A stretch of DNA of 64,000 nt. Source: Desulfovibrio sp. JC010. Its GTDB lineage: Bacteria > Desulfobacterota > Desulfovibrionia > Desulfovibrionales > Desulfovibrionaceae. Position 1 is the first letter of the stretch, and each line of letters starts with the position of its first letter. A program made the translations under genes and the position numbers. Positions 56,525 to 64,000 of the stretch are shown here, in pieces. Under the pieces are notes generated by a model, which saw nothing but the letters and a program-made list of their open reading frames with translations, was not told where the DNA came from and made no database searches. The DNA is taken from positions 62,001-126,000 of the forward strand of contig NZ_VOIQ01000010.1 in assembly GCF_010470675.1 (NCBI RefSeq), read 5' to 3'.

Positions 56525-57397
56525 TTACCGGATATTTGCGTTTTCATAAATATCCAGATCATCAGCAAAAACATCGCTCAGTATCTGGCGCAACTCATTG
56601 TCATAGAACTCGCTGTAATACGGAAAAGACTTGAAGACTGCCCCCTGTTTGTAGGCCAACAATTCACTGAACGGGATATCGGCAAAACACTCCTTTCCCG
56701 CCTGTCGGACATGTTCTCCTTCAGGAACGGTTACGGAATTATAAGTCGGTTCGTGTCGGAAGCCGTATTTCTTATTCAATGAATGTAGATATTCATTCAT
56801 ACGTTCCAGACGAACCACATCATCGACCCCGCCCCGCTCCCAGCAGGACAAAGTGGATTGCCGCCGCCAGATTGAAGCCATATTGTCAAAGTCAACCTGC
56901 TGTAAAAAGTGCATAAACTGACGAAAAGTGAGATTTTTTTCCGTCACATCTGGCCCCAGAACCGTGGAAAGATTCTTTAATTGCGCCTCGCTTGGATAAT
57001 TCACCGTATGCAGATAGCTGCTCACGGCTCTGTCAAAGGGATCGCGGACAACAACAAACTTGTGCAGACTATCCCAATTTTTTTCCAATCCCTGTTCAAG
57101 CTCTTCACGGTGGGTATCCACCCAATCTTTTCTAAAAGCTGCCACAGAAACGCCACGCAGCCGATATCCCATATTGGCGAAAAACCACATCGTCACAGAT
57201 GTGCTGCCGCACCGAGGCCTGAAAAAAGCTGCAAAGCCTTTTTCAGAATTCAACACCCAGTCAAGCATGGCCCCGCGCTGGGCAGGCGGAGAAAAAGGAT
57301 AATTCTCAGGCGTAACCCACGTCTCATGCCGGCTGGCTATTTTTTCCCGCACCCGATTCAGACAACGCAGGGGAAACTTCAAAATATCATTACTCAT
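56525..57397 (-). CDS. Sulfotransferase (Sulfotransfer_2-like)
   Basis: 290 residues. AFFRPRCGSTSVTMWFF (near residues 35-51) is the PSB loop, and FVVVRDPFDRAVSSYLH is the 3'-phosphate motif, both clean. This family normally sulfates carbohydrate chains. GAGG ten bases before the ATG; the start overlaps the upstream stop by eight bases (57390-57397). It ends 73 bp tail-to-tail from MT/radical-SAM copy 2. Third sulfotransferase of the window. Confidence 0.85.
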   Translation of the reverse strand: MSNDILKFPLRCLNRVREKIASRHETWVTPENYPFSPPAQRGAMLDWVLNSEKGFAAFFRPRCGSTSVTMWFFANMGYRLRGVSVAAFRKDWVDTHREELEQGLEKNWDSLHKFVVVRDPFDRAVSSYLHTVNYPSEAQLKNLSTVLGPDVTEKNLTFRQFMHFLQQVDFDNMASIWRRQSTLSCWERGGVDDVVRLERMNEYLHSLNKKYGFRHEPTYNSVTVPEGEHVRQAGKECFADIPFSELLAYKQGAVFKSFPYYSEFYDNELRQILSDVFADDLDIYENANIR

Positions 57398-59606
57398 GAA
57401 TGTTAAACCTCATTTGTGAACAGGCGGGAAAATCAAACCAGACCATTATGCTGCCGCGTTTCACCGGTCTGGTCGAGAGAGTCGCGTCCGGTGATGTAAC
57501 GGAAGCGGCCCGGATTAAAAAACTGCACCCGGGAATGGATTTGCCGCCCCGGTTTTCCAAAGTAAAAGAATTATGATCCAAAGCTGTTATTTCCAAAAAT
57601 GCCAATTTCAACCAGTAACCCATGAGAGTGTCAACAGTGGTGATAAGCAACTCCCCCTTATCGGCCTGAACACGCATAAAGCGAAGCACTTTGTCAAAAG
57701 ATTTGGAGATAGTATAAAATCCGTTATTACAGTCAAGATATCCAAAATCCTGCCCTTCCTTTTCAATATACGGGTAATAGGACCTATGGATACTCACCCC
57801 GTATTCCCTGATCAGCCGCCGGATCGAGGACGAAGTGTAATAACGCCCGGGACATGAGCAGGAGGCCCATGTGATGGACTCGCCATCCGGCAGAGGAGAT
57901 TTCCAGTACAGGGGCGTGGGTGTGTAGGTTCCACTTTCATTGTGCAGCAGGTTGATCTCATGCCGCTCCATAGGTGCAAAATCTTCTGACGAATCCTGCC
58001 AGAAAAATTTAATGCCGCAACTCCTCCAAGTCGGCACCATATAATATTCCGAAGATGGGTCCGTACCTTTTGCACCAACGCATACAGGGCATTTATGCGC
58101 ACCGTGATCTATCCAGACCGGACTGCCGTATCTGTCCGCAATTTCCTTTAAAGCCCGTTGATTATCACTCGCCGAAGAATGCCCGGGGGAACTGGTATGC
58201 AGGCAAATATCATGCCCCAACCCGCGAAGGTCATCCAAAAACAAGCGGAAAGCCTCATTATCGGCATAGGCAACCATCGGCTCAGTATATTCCGCCGAGC
58301 CGGATGAACCTCCGTGCAGACAAGGTTGACCGGTCGGATTGTTGTAAAAAACGCTTTTGGTGACCACATGACCCTGACCGACAAATCCACCGGCGGCATG
58401 CGCCGGAGACTCGACATCCTCCGCACCGTAATAAACCGCCCGCTGGGACTTCATAAGCGCAGTATCGGCATGCTCGGTCCAGACATGGCTTGCGCTGTAC
58501 CGTCCGGGAGTATGCATAATCCTCGGCGGGGATACCTGATTAGGCCCCACAAACAAACGAAACGTATAGCTGTGTTCTTCACCGGCACGCCGATACGGTG
58601 CTGATTTATCCTTGGAGAGGAGAAAACGGCCGCGCCCCCTGCTGACCAGACGATGCCGCTGGCCCATGAAATTTTCCGCATGCAGCACCAGCGCATGTTG
58701 TCGGCTCTCACCGACACAGCCGCGATACTCCACCATGGACATGTCCGTATTGCGCAAACAGGTCCATTTAGCCGATTTTCCGGCAAACCGGGCCCCTTCT
58801 TTCCAAAGCCAAAAATCACATTTCGAATCTTTGGCCCCCGGCTTAAGCATATCCCCGTTCTTGAGATACAATTCCTCAGGGGGACAGGACGTAAGCAATG
58901 CCAGCCGCATATGGTCCAGAAGTATTGACCGCGTATGCCGCACAGTCATGCGGCAGGTCAGGCTGTGCCCCGTTGTGTCCGGAATAAAAACCAGCCGCAG
59001 TTCAAGATCATCATAGGAACGTTCCACAACCAGAGTCTCAATGCCGTCTTCCTGCTCAAGACGGACAAGCTGATTCCGCCAGCGAACCTGCTGGTTCAGT
59101 TCTTTAAACACTGACGGCGATATTTTCAGACTTTGTATATAACCGGGAAGATCACGATCAATAACAATGACAGATTCCGCTTCATGCAATTCTTTGATGC
59201 GCACGGGCACGTAAAACGAGGACCTGGTGGAACGTCCGTACACCGGCATGTATACCCGAACACAGTCCCCGACACTCAAACCCTGCACAGTATTCAGATG
59301 CAGAATCGGCCCTTTGCATTCTTCCACGCAGTCATACACGCGGCACTGCTTGTATGAGAACTGCATATCATCAATAAGCCGTTCCATTTCAGGAGTAAGC
59401 AGCTGCACGCAATCCCCGGAGAATTCCAGAAAATAATCAGCAACCCCAAGCCGGACTTTCTCTTCGCCGTCATTTTGCTTAACGGGGGGAATCACAGCAT
59501 CAAGGTCATCGGCAAAAGGAAACTTCAACGAACGCGGGACAAGCCCCAAACGACGCCTGACAGCCTTTCTAAGCATAAAGAAATAATACATTACGGTGTA
59601 ACGCAT
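57390..59606 (-). CDS. Large protein with NodB-like C-terminal part, unknown function
   Basis: 738 residues. The N-terminal 350 residues are beta-rich, with no motif I know. From about 440, PMVAYADNEAFRLFLDDL and LGHDICLHTSSPGHSS resemble the metal-site region of the NodB-like proteins at 47836 and 46865, with a His-x5-His spacing, and IDHGAHKCP and WYKSPL-like loops follow. AGGA lies four to five bases before the first ATG; Met6 or Met11 could serve instead. Its 16-bp overlap with the methyltransferase gene upstream implies coupling. Function inferred only from neighbour likeness. Confidence 0.55.
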   Translation of the reverse strand: MRYTVMYYFFMLRKAVRRRLGLVPRSLKFPFADDLDAVIPPVKQNDGEEKVRLGVADYFLEFSGDCVQLLTPEMERLIDDMQFSYKQCRVYDCVEECKGPILHLNTVQGLSVGDCVRVYMPVYGRSTRSSFYVPVRIKELHEAESVIVIDRDLPGYIQSLKISPSVFKELNQQVRWRNQLVRLEQEDGIETLVVERSYDDLELRLVFIPDTTGHSLTCRMTVRHTRSILLDHMRLALLTSCPPEELYLKNGDMLKPGAKDSKCDFWLWKEGARFAGKSAKWTCLRNTDMSMVEYRGCVGESRQHALVLHAENFMGQRHRLVSRGRGRFLLSKDKSAPYRRAGEEHSYTFRLFVGPNQVSPPRIMHTPGRYSASHVWTEHADTALMKSQRAVYYGAEDVESPAHAAGGFVGQGHVVTKSVFYNNPTGQPCLHGGSSGSAEYTEPMVAYADNEAFRLFLDDLRGLGHDICLHTSSPGHSSASDNQRALKEIADRYGSPVWIDHGAHKCPVCVGAKGTDPSSEYYMVPTWRSCGIKFFWQDSSEDFAPMERHEINLLHNESGTYTPTPLYWKSPLPDGESITWASCSCPGRYYTSSSIRRLIREYGVSIHRSYYPYIEKEGQDFGYLDCNNGFYTISKSFDKVLRFMRVQADKGELLITTVDTLMGYWLKLAFLEITALDHNSFTLENRGGKSIPGCSFLIRAASVTSPDATLSTRPVKRGSIMVWFDFPACSQMRFNIHE

Positions 59607-60802
59607 ACAGTCCTCAACAGCTCCTTAATCAAGGACATCACCGGATGCGTCAACTTCCGGCCGTCACGTGCTGCCACAGCCAGCAAAATGAAATGTTTTG
59701 CTGTGTCAAAAGAAATTCGTTTACCGCTGACCGGATTAAAATATGTAGGCGACCCCACTGTCTTTTCCAAAAGTGCATTGAACTCATCTGCGCTGAACTG
59801 CTCCGCTCTATCTGAACCGCTCATCCCCGAAGGCCGCTCTTCCACCACTATGATGCCGTCCGGGCTCAACATGGAGGCTGCCGTGTGCAGAACCTGTTCG
59901 ACCTGCTCCCTGTCGCAGAGCAGCAGACTGCCCCAGAAAGTGATGCAGTCATAAGTCCCGCCCAGCTCGCTCAAATCCTCCATTCGCCCCTGCTCAAATC
60001 TCAAGTGGTCTTCCAGCCCGCAAGCCGGGGCAAGCCAGCGGTTGCCCGTGACCACCCGGTTCTCCATTATATCCGTAACTGTGACGTCATGCCCGCGCTC
60101 AGCCAGAGCCGCCCCCAGAAAACCAAATCCTCCCCCCACGTCAAGCAAACGTATCCGGCGTGAACCGAAAGCCGCCCGGAAGACAACATCCATGAGGAAA
60201 GCGTTGAGCAGCACCCGCTTCAGGTTATTACAAAAAACAAGCTCCGCGGAATGGGCATAATCTTCATCTGGGTCCGAAAACAGATTACCGCTCTCCAGCA
60301 TGCTGTTTCTGAATCCGGCAAAATCATTTGCCAAACCATACACCCTTCCCGGAAGCTTACGCAAATCTTCCTCAAGGCCCTCACCTTTTCGGGTCAACCG
60401 CCAAAAAGACCGGGCACCGGGAGCTCTCTCGACCCGACAGGACGGAAGCCAACGGCACAATCTCCACAAGACAAGCCGCCGCTCCATGGATGACGGCCAG
60501 CAACCCAGCGAAACGAAAATTTCGGAACCATCTCCCATGTCGAGTAGCTTCTGACCGAAATAAGCAGCAACACCCGCATCATTGGGCAAGGGAACAGCGG
60601 ACTCGAAAAAACAGGCAACCTTACACTTCGAAGAAAGCGGAGCACACAAATTGGCATCCCCGCCTGCAATCGGAGTCATGCTCCTCCCCGCATGGGAAAA
60701 CCAGACAATGGAATCCGCCGGGACCTCCTTTCCGCACAATTGGGAAAGACGTCCCCGCAAATGTGCCCGGTCAGCCTGAGGATGGTGATAGAGAGCGATC
60801 AT
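59591..60802 (-). CDS. SAM-dependent methyltransferase with unknown N-terminal domain
   Basis: 403 residues, AGGAAG six to seven bases before the ATG. The C-terminal half is class I: IRLLDVGGGFGFLGAALAERG (motif I), VTDIMENR (acidic motif II), YDCITFWGSLLLCD and LSPDGIIVVEE. The N-terminal 180 residues (RRLVLWRLCRWLPSCRVERA and others) are not recognised. A similar plan, unknown N-terminus plus C-terminal methyltransferase, is seen at 29585. It lies 18 bp after MT/radical-SAM copy 3. Confidence 0.8.
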   Translation of the reverse strand: MIALYHHPQADRAHLRGRLSQLCGKEVPADSIVWFSHAGRSMTPIAGGDANLCAPLSSKCKVACFFESAVPLPNDAGVAAYFGQKLLDMGDGSEIFVSLGCWPSSMERRLVLWRLCRWLPSCRVERAPGARSFWRLTRKGEGLEEDLRKLPGRVYGLANDFAGFRNSMLESGNLFSDPDEDYAHSAELVFCNNLKRVLLNAFLMDVVFRAAFGSRRIRLLDVGGGFGFLGAALAERGHDVTVTDIMENRVVTGNRWLAPACGLEDHLRFEQGRMEDLSELGGTYDCITFWGSLLLCDREQVEQVLHTAASMLSPDGIIVVEERPSGMSGSDRAEQFSADEFNALLEKTVGSPTYFNPVSGKRISFDTAKHFILLAVAARDGRKLTHPVMSLIKELLRTVCVTP

Positions 60803-60820
60803 ACGAACTTCCTGTAAAGA

Positions 60821-62728
60821 CTATACATCAACCATGCAGCAGGCTGTCGTGTTTTCCGGCGTCACCTTATCCAGATCCGGGTACGCAATGTAGATATCCA
60901 CACTGGCATTATCCTGTATGACTATTCCCGTATCATTAACTGCTTCATGGGCGCGGGCGAGGTGTTCCAAAGCTGTCCGGCCCAGTTCACGGGACGACCT
61001 GACATCATCTTCCGGGGAAACCCCCATTTCTTTGTATTCATAATAATTCATTATTTGCAAAACAACTTTATCTGCTCCTGATTCAGCGGCAAGTCTGACA
61101 AAATCCGAGACTTCACTCATGTTTTCCCGCTGCATGCAGAATGTCCAATCTATCTGGGGAAGCTCTGACCTACGTTTAGACGCAAGGGCAGATGTAACGC
61201 CGATAATTTTTGTTAAATCACTACCTTTTCTGATATTGCTGTGTGTTTGCGAAGTAGCCGCGTCAACAGAAAAAGAAATCACACCGAACTGTTCAAGTAT
61301 CCTGTCGATCCAGTACGGGCTGTTTATCAAATTCCCGTTGGTGGAAGCCCGTAACTTTAACTGCGGATACCTGGCAGCCTCATCACACAGCCGCTTCATG
61401 GCAGGAAAAAGGAAAGGTTCCCCGCCTGTCAGGCACAGGTAGGTCAGATAAGGCATGGCCTTTATCACTGCCTCCAACGCGTGATCGGTATAACGAAAAC
61501 GGGGCTTCAGGATTAGAGAACACATGCGGCACTCCAGATTGCAGGCGTTGCCAAGAGAAAAAGTCAGAAGCAAAGGATAGGTCCCGGAAGGCAGTTTGCC
61601 CGTTTTCATTCCCTGCCTCAGACGAAGAATGTTTTCCCTGAACAAAGGAGTACATCGGTCAAGCTCCTCATCCGAATAGCGCAACGGAGCATAAAAGTCA
61701 TACCGTGACTTCAATGATGTCTCCCGCCCTGCCAAATGGTTTTTGTACATTGGGCAAACGGAGGAGCAAACTCTGGCTGCCTGTCCGGAAACCATCAACT
61801 GCCGGGCATAATCCAATTTCTGCGATGCAAGAATATCAGCGATATCCATTTCCGCGCCGGGAAAATAGTAAGTCTGGTAAAATTCCTTCCGCGCCCAGCA
61901 GCATGCCTGATATGTTTGATGGTACAGTATCAGGTTCGTCCAAAAGTAAGTACAAAACGGATACTCCGTCCCAGTATTCTTATCGACATCAATACACTCA
62001 GGACGCAATTTCGGCTGCGGTTTGCCGATAATACCGTGCAGCATTTCACCATGGACAACTTCGACCGACTTCACACCGAAAGCTGAAAGCACTGAAATCC
62101 GACGCTCCTTTTCTTCGGAAGAACTGTTTGCAGGAAGAAGCCAGAACACGTGGCTTCCCGGCTTCCCTATGCGCAATCCGTTCCACAACACATCCTGATA
62201 ATACTCCGTATCCTTAAAACGGAAATGCGCGTCGATAAGAACCATGTCCGCTGATCCGGGCGGACGGTCACACCATCGGTCATCGGTATACAGAGACAAG
62301 CGGTCGAATCCGGGCGTGTTCGGAAACTTAACCTTGATTTTCGCTGCAGCTGCGATGAATCCGCACATAATATCCGTCGCAACAAGGGAAGCAGGTTGCC
62401 AGTGAGTGGCAAAATGCAGGCTGGTAAAACCCCATGCACACCCCATATGCAAAATGTTCAAATCATGAAAATCATTACGTCCCATGCGCGAAAGGATTCC
62501 CTTGAGACGCGCGTCAAACTTCCAAAAGCCCCGCTTGCCGAGAAAATTCTTCACACAATGGCTGACCGCAGGCTCCTGAAGAGCGGATTCGGCATCAGGA
62601 GCCGAACTTCCCCCGTAACTGATAAAACGCTCAGCAACCGTCACGGCGGCAGCGTCCTTCCATGGCCGGCTTGCCCGCAAGGAGGATAAGGGTGGAATTT
62701 TTTGAAACATTCCGCTCAACAAACTCAT
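60821..62728 (-). CDS. Methyltransferase-like/SPASM-like/radical SAM protein with permuted order (copy 3)
   Basis: 635 residues, AGGAG seven bases before the ATG. A Rossmann part (about 90-240) has ILHMGCAWGFTSLHFA and an acidic VATDIM, so it may bind SAM. A cysteine module follows at about 258-330: ACCWARKEF, DILASQKLDYARQL and VCSSVCPMYK. Only then comes the radical-SAM core with CNLECRMC at 396-403 and LCLTGGEPFLFP. The chain ends TACCMVDV (Cys630-631), where a normal SPASM region would begin. Copies 1 and 2 have the cysteine module at the C-terminus, so the order here is different. First gene of its - strand run. Confidence 0.82.
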   Translation of the reverse strand: MSLLSGMFQKIPPLSSLRASRPWKDAAAVTVAERFISYGGSSAPDAESALQEPAVSHCVKNFLGKRGFWKFDARLKGILSRMGRNDFHDLNILHMGCAWGFTSLHFATHWQPASLVATDIMCGFIAAAAKIKVKFPNTPGFDRLSLYTDDRWCDRPPGSADMVLIDAHFRFKDTEYYQDVLWNGLRIGKPGSHVFWLLPANSSSEEKERRISVLSAFGVKSVEVVHGEMLHGIIGKPQPKLRPECIDVDKNTGTEYPFCTYFWTNLILYHQTYQACCWARKEFYQTYYFPGAEMDIADILASQKLDYARQLMVSGQAARVCSSVCPMYKNHLAGRETSLKSRYDFYAPLRYSDEELDRCTPLFRENILRLRQGMKTGKLPSGTYPLLLTFSLGNACNLECRMCSLILKPRFRYTDHALEAVIKAMPYLTYLCLTGGEPFLFPAMKRLCDEAARYPQLKLRASTNGNLINSPYWIDRILEQFGVISFSVDAATSQTHSNIRKGSDLTKIIGVTSALASKRRSELPQIDWTFCMQRENMSEVSDFVRLAAESGADKVVLQIMNYYEYKEMGVSPEDDVRSSRELGRTALEHLARAHEAVNDTGIVIQDNASVDIYIAYPDLDKVTPENTTACCMVDV

Positions 62729-62883
62729 GAAACTGCTCCTTTTATATCGCTTCCCGGCACTATATGTGACATGGCTGAAAAATCAAAACTCCGGCCTTTT
62801 CTCCCAGCCGGATATCAGCTACCTTAAAAATCCAAACATTGGAGTATTTTCTAAAAAACCGCAAACATCGTCACCGGATCGCC

Positions 62884-64000
62884 ATGCCATCTGCAGAAAT
62901 TTCCACCGCTCTAATCGGTATCGTCGCATTGTGCTTTTTTCTTTACCGTCCCATGCTCGACAAGCCCTTTTCCGAAGATGACGGACAATGGCTGTATAAT
63001 GCGCTGCTCAAAACCAGAAGCCCTGACACGAAGCACAAACAGCACCAGTCTCATGGCTATTTCGGCATCTCATGGATATTTTCCCGCGCATTCTCCGCAT
63101 GGTCCAGCCCGGACTCCCGCGCCGCATATACAATTAAAGCTATATGGTACACCCTGACCGCCTGTTCCATATTCTGGCTGACCCTGCTCATCTGGCCTTC
63201 AGCTTTGACAGCGGGCATCGCCGCAACAATTTTCATTGTTGCCACCGCCCTGCCGAGTACATTATTCTTTTTTACATACGGGGAGCATTTTTTCCTGCTG
63301 CCCATCAACATCAGCCTCGCTCTGGTCATCATCGGCACTGCCGGAACATCTTTACCGCTCATCCTGCTGGCGGGAATCTTTTCAGCATGGTCCAACCAGA
63401 TCAAAATAACGTCACTCCCCATCACTCTGGCAACACCGCTGCTCTTCCTTTTAGGGGGTGCTTTTTTTCCGATGCTCGGCCTTTTCTGGCTCGGCTATCT
63501 TCTAGTCACGGCAGCACCGATGCTGTTTATCAAGGACCGATACGAAAAACAGACATATTTTATGGCATTGTACGGTCCGGTGCTACTGTTTTTAATTATG
63601 GTTTTAAAAAAGATTAAGCTGCCTACAGTAAAAAAGATAACAAAAAAAGCATCACAGGCCGCCAAATACGACTCCCCGGTAACGCCTTATGCCAAGGCCA
63701 TGATAACAAAATCACGCAATCGCAAGCTTGAGATTCTTTTAGAAAACATGAGCGCACCGGCATTGGATATGAGCCTGCCCCTGCTGCTCTGCTTTGCGCA
63801 GATTCCGCTTTGCCTGATACAGGGCGGGACCGCCCTTGTCCCGGCAGGGATGCTCTCGCTTTTCATCATCATGCAGCAATGCCAGCAGAACTACCATCCG
63901 CCGCACTTCAATCCCGTCTGGGTACCTGTCGCCATGCTTTCCGCCAAAACCGTGTCCGACCTCGTTTCAATGGGCGGTGCCACCGGAGCGGTCATCTCCG
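62884..64000 (+). CDS. Polytopic membrane glycosyltransferase-like protein, GT-C type (partial)
   Basis: The frame runs from ATG 62884 to the window edge (372 codons so far, no stop). First helix at about residues 7-23, followed at once by PFSEDDGQWLYN (E31-D32-D33), the position and type of the acidic motif in the first periplasmic loop of GT-C enzymes such as ArnT/PMT. At least six further hydrophobic segments follow, with a Lys-rich cytosolic loop near residues 235-280. GGA lies seven bases before the ATG. Such enzymes use polyprenyl-phosphate sugars, like those the GT2 at 22230 would supply. Family inference rests on layout and one motif. Confidence 0.65.
   Translation, partial: MPSAEISTALIGIVALCFFLYRPMLDKPFSEDDGQWLYNALLKTRSPDTKHKQHQSHGYFGISWIFSRAFSAWSSPDSRAAYTIKAIWYTLTACSIFWLTLLIWPSALTAGIAATIFIVATALPSTLFFFTYGEHFFLLPINISLALVIIGTAGTSLPLILLAGIFSAWSNQIKITSLPITLATPLLFLLGGAFFPMLGLFWLGYLLVTAAPMLFIKDRYEKQTYFMALYGPVLLFLIMVLKKIKLPTVKKITKKASQAAKYDSPVTPYAKAMITKSRNRKLEILLENMSAPALDMSLPLLLCFAQIPLCLIQGGTALVPAGMLSLFIIMQQCQQNYHPPHFNPVWVPVAMLSAKTVSDLVSMGGATGAVIS

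Noticed and set aside
62727-62981. 84-codon + strand frame before the GT-C-like gene
   Set aside because: Overlaps the start of the GT-C-like gene in another frame, no ribosome site, composition unlike its neighbours.
1-64000. CRISPR arrays, insertion sequences, tRNA or rRNA genes
   Set aside because: No regularly spaced repeats, transposase genes with terminal repeats, or recognisable tRNA/rRNA sequences were seen, despite the mosaic look of the glycan locus.

Overview
The window looks like chromosomal DNA of a Gram-negative bacterium. The signs are a periplasmic polyamine-binding protein, a TorT-like periplasmic sensor, a hybrid histidine kinase and Na+-coupled amino-acid carriers. Gene content, moderate GC and style remind me of marine Desulfovibrio-type sulfate reducers (Desulfovibrionaceae). 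That is inference from familiarity, not proof; no rRNA or tRNA was seen.

Region 1 (1-9.2 kb) is nutrient import. It holds the 3' end of an unknown gene, an alanine/glycine:Na+ symporter with alanine racemase (+ strand), a potD-potA-potB-potC polyamine ABC cassette (- strand), and an NSS-family carrier with its 31-residue MetS-type small subunit. The small subunit is easy to miss. A 546-bp stretch (2792-3337) between alr and potC has no convincing gene.

Region 2 (9.3-15.0 kb, - strand) is a three-gene signalling operon: TorT-like binding protein, a hybrid kinase with two Cache repeats, two receivers and an Hpt, and a REC-GGDEF diguanylate cyclase. It would turn periplasmic ligand binding into c-di-GMP.

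Region 3 (15.2 kb to the right edge, about 49 kb) is a surface-glycan locus that continues past the window. It has about 14 strand switches, many 1-20 bp overlaps, and a large set of tailoring enzymes: a CgeB-like transferase, GT2 and GT4 glycosyltransferases, a likely GT-C membrane enzyme, an N-acetylated amino-sugar acid branch (UDP-GlcNAc 2-epimerase plus a fused oxidoreductase/N-acyltransferase), an AsnB amidotransferase, three sulfotransferases, two formyltransferase domains, six NodB-like deacetylase domains, two FemAB/GNAT acyltransferases, a sialate-esterase-like SGNH hydrolase, several methyltransferases and five radical-SAM proteins.

The most unusual part is 37-63 kb. Three large proteins join a methyltransferase-like Rossmann domain to a radical-SAM core and a SPASM-like cysteine module. 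In the third (60821-62728) the SPASM-like module sits before the radical-SAM core instead of after it. They lie among NodB-like proteins that are themselves fused to a methyltransferase or a hexapeptide acyltransferase, next to sulfotransferases and FemAB-like enzymes. My inference is a modular, partly duplicated system for building and decorating an unusual polysaccharide or glycolipid. No flippase, polymerase, initiating transferase or export gene is visible, so those parts must lie elsewhere.
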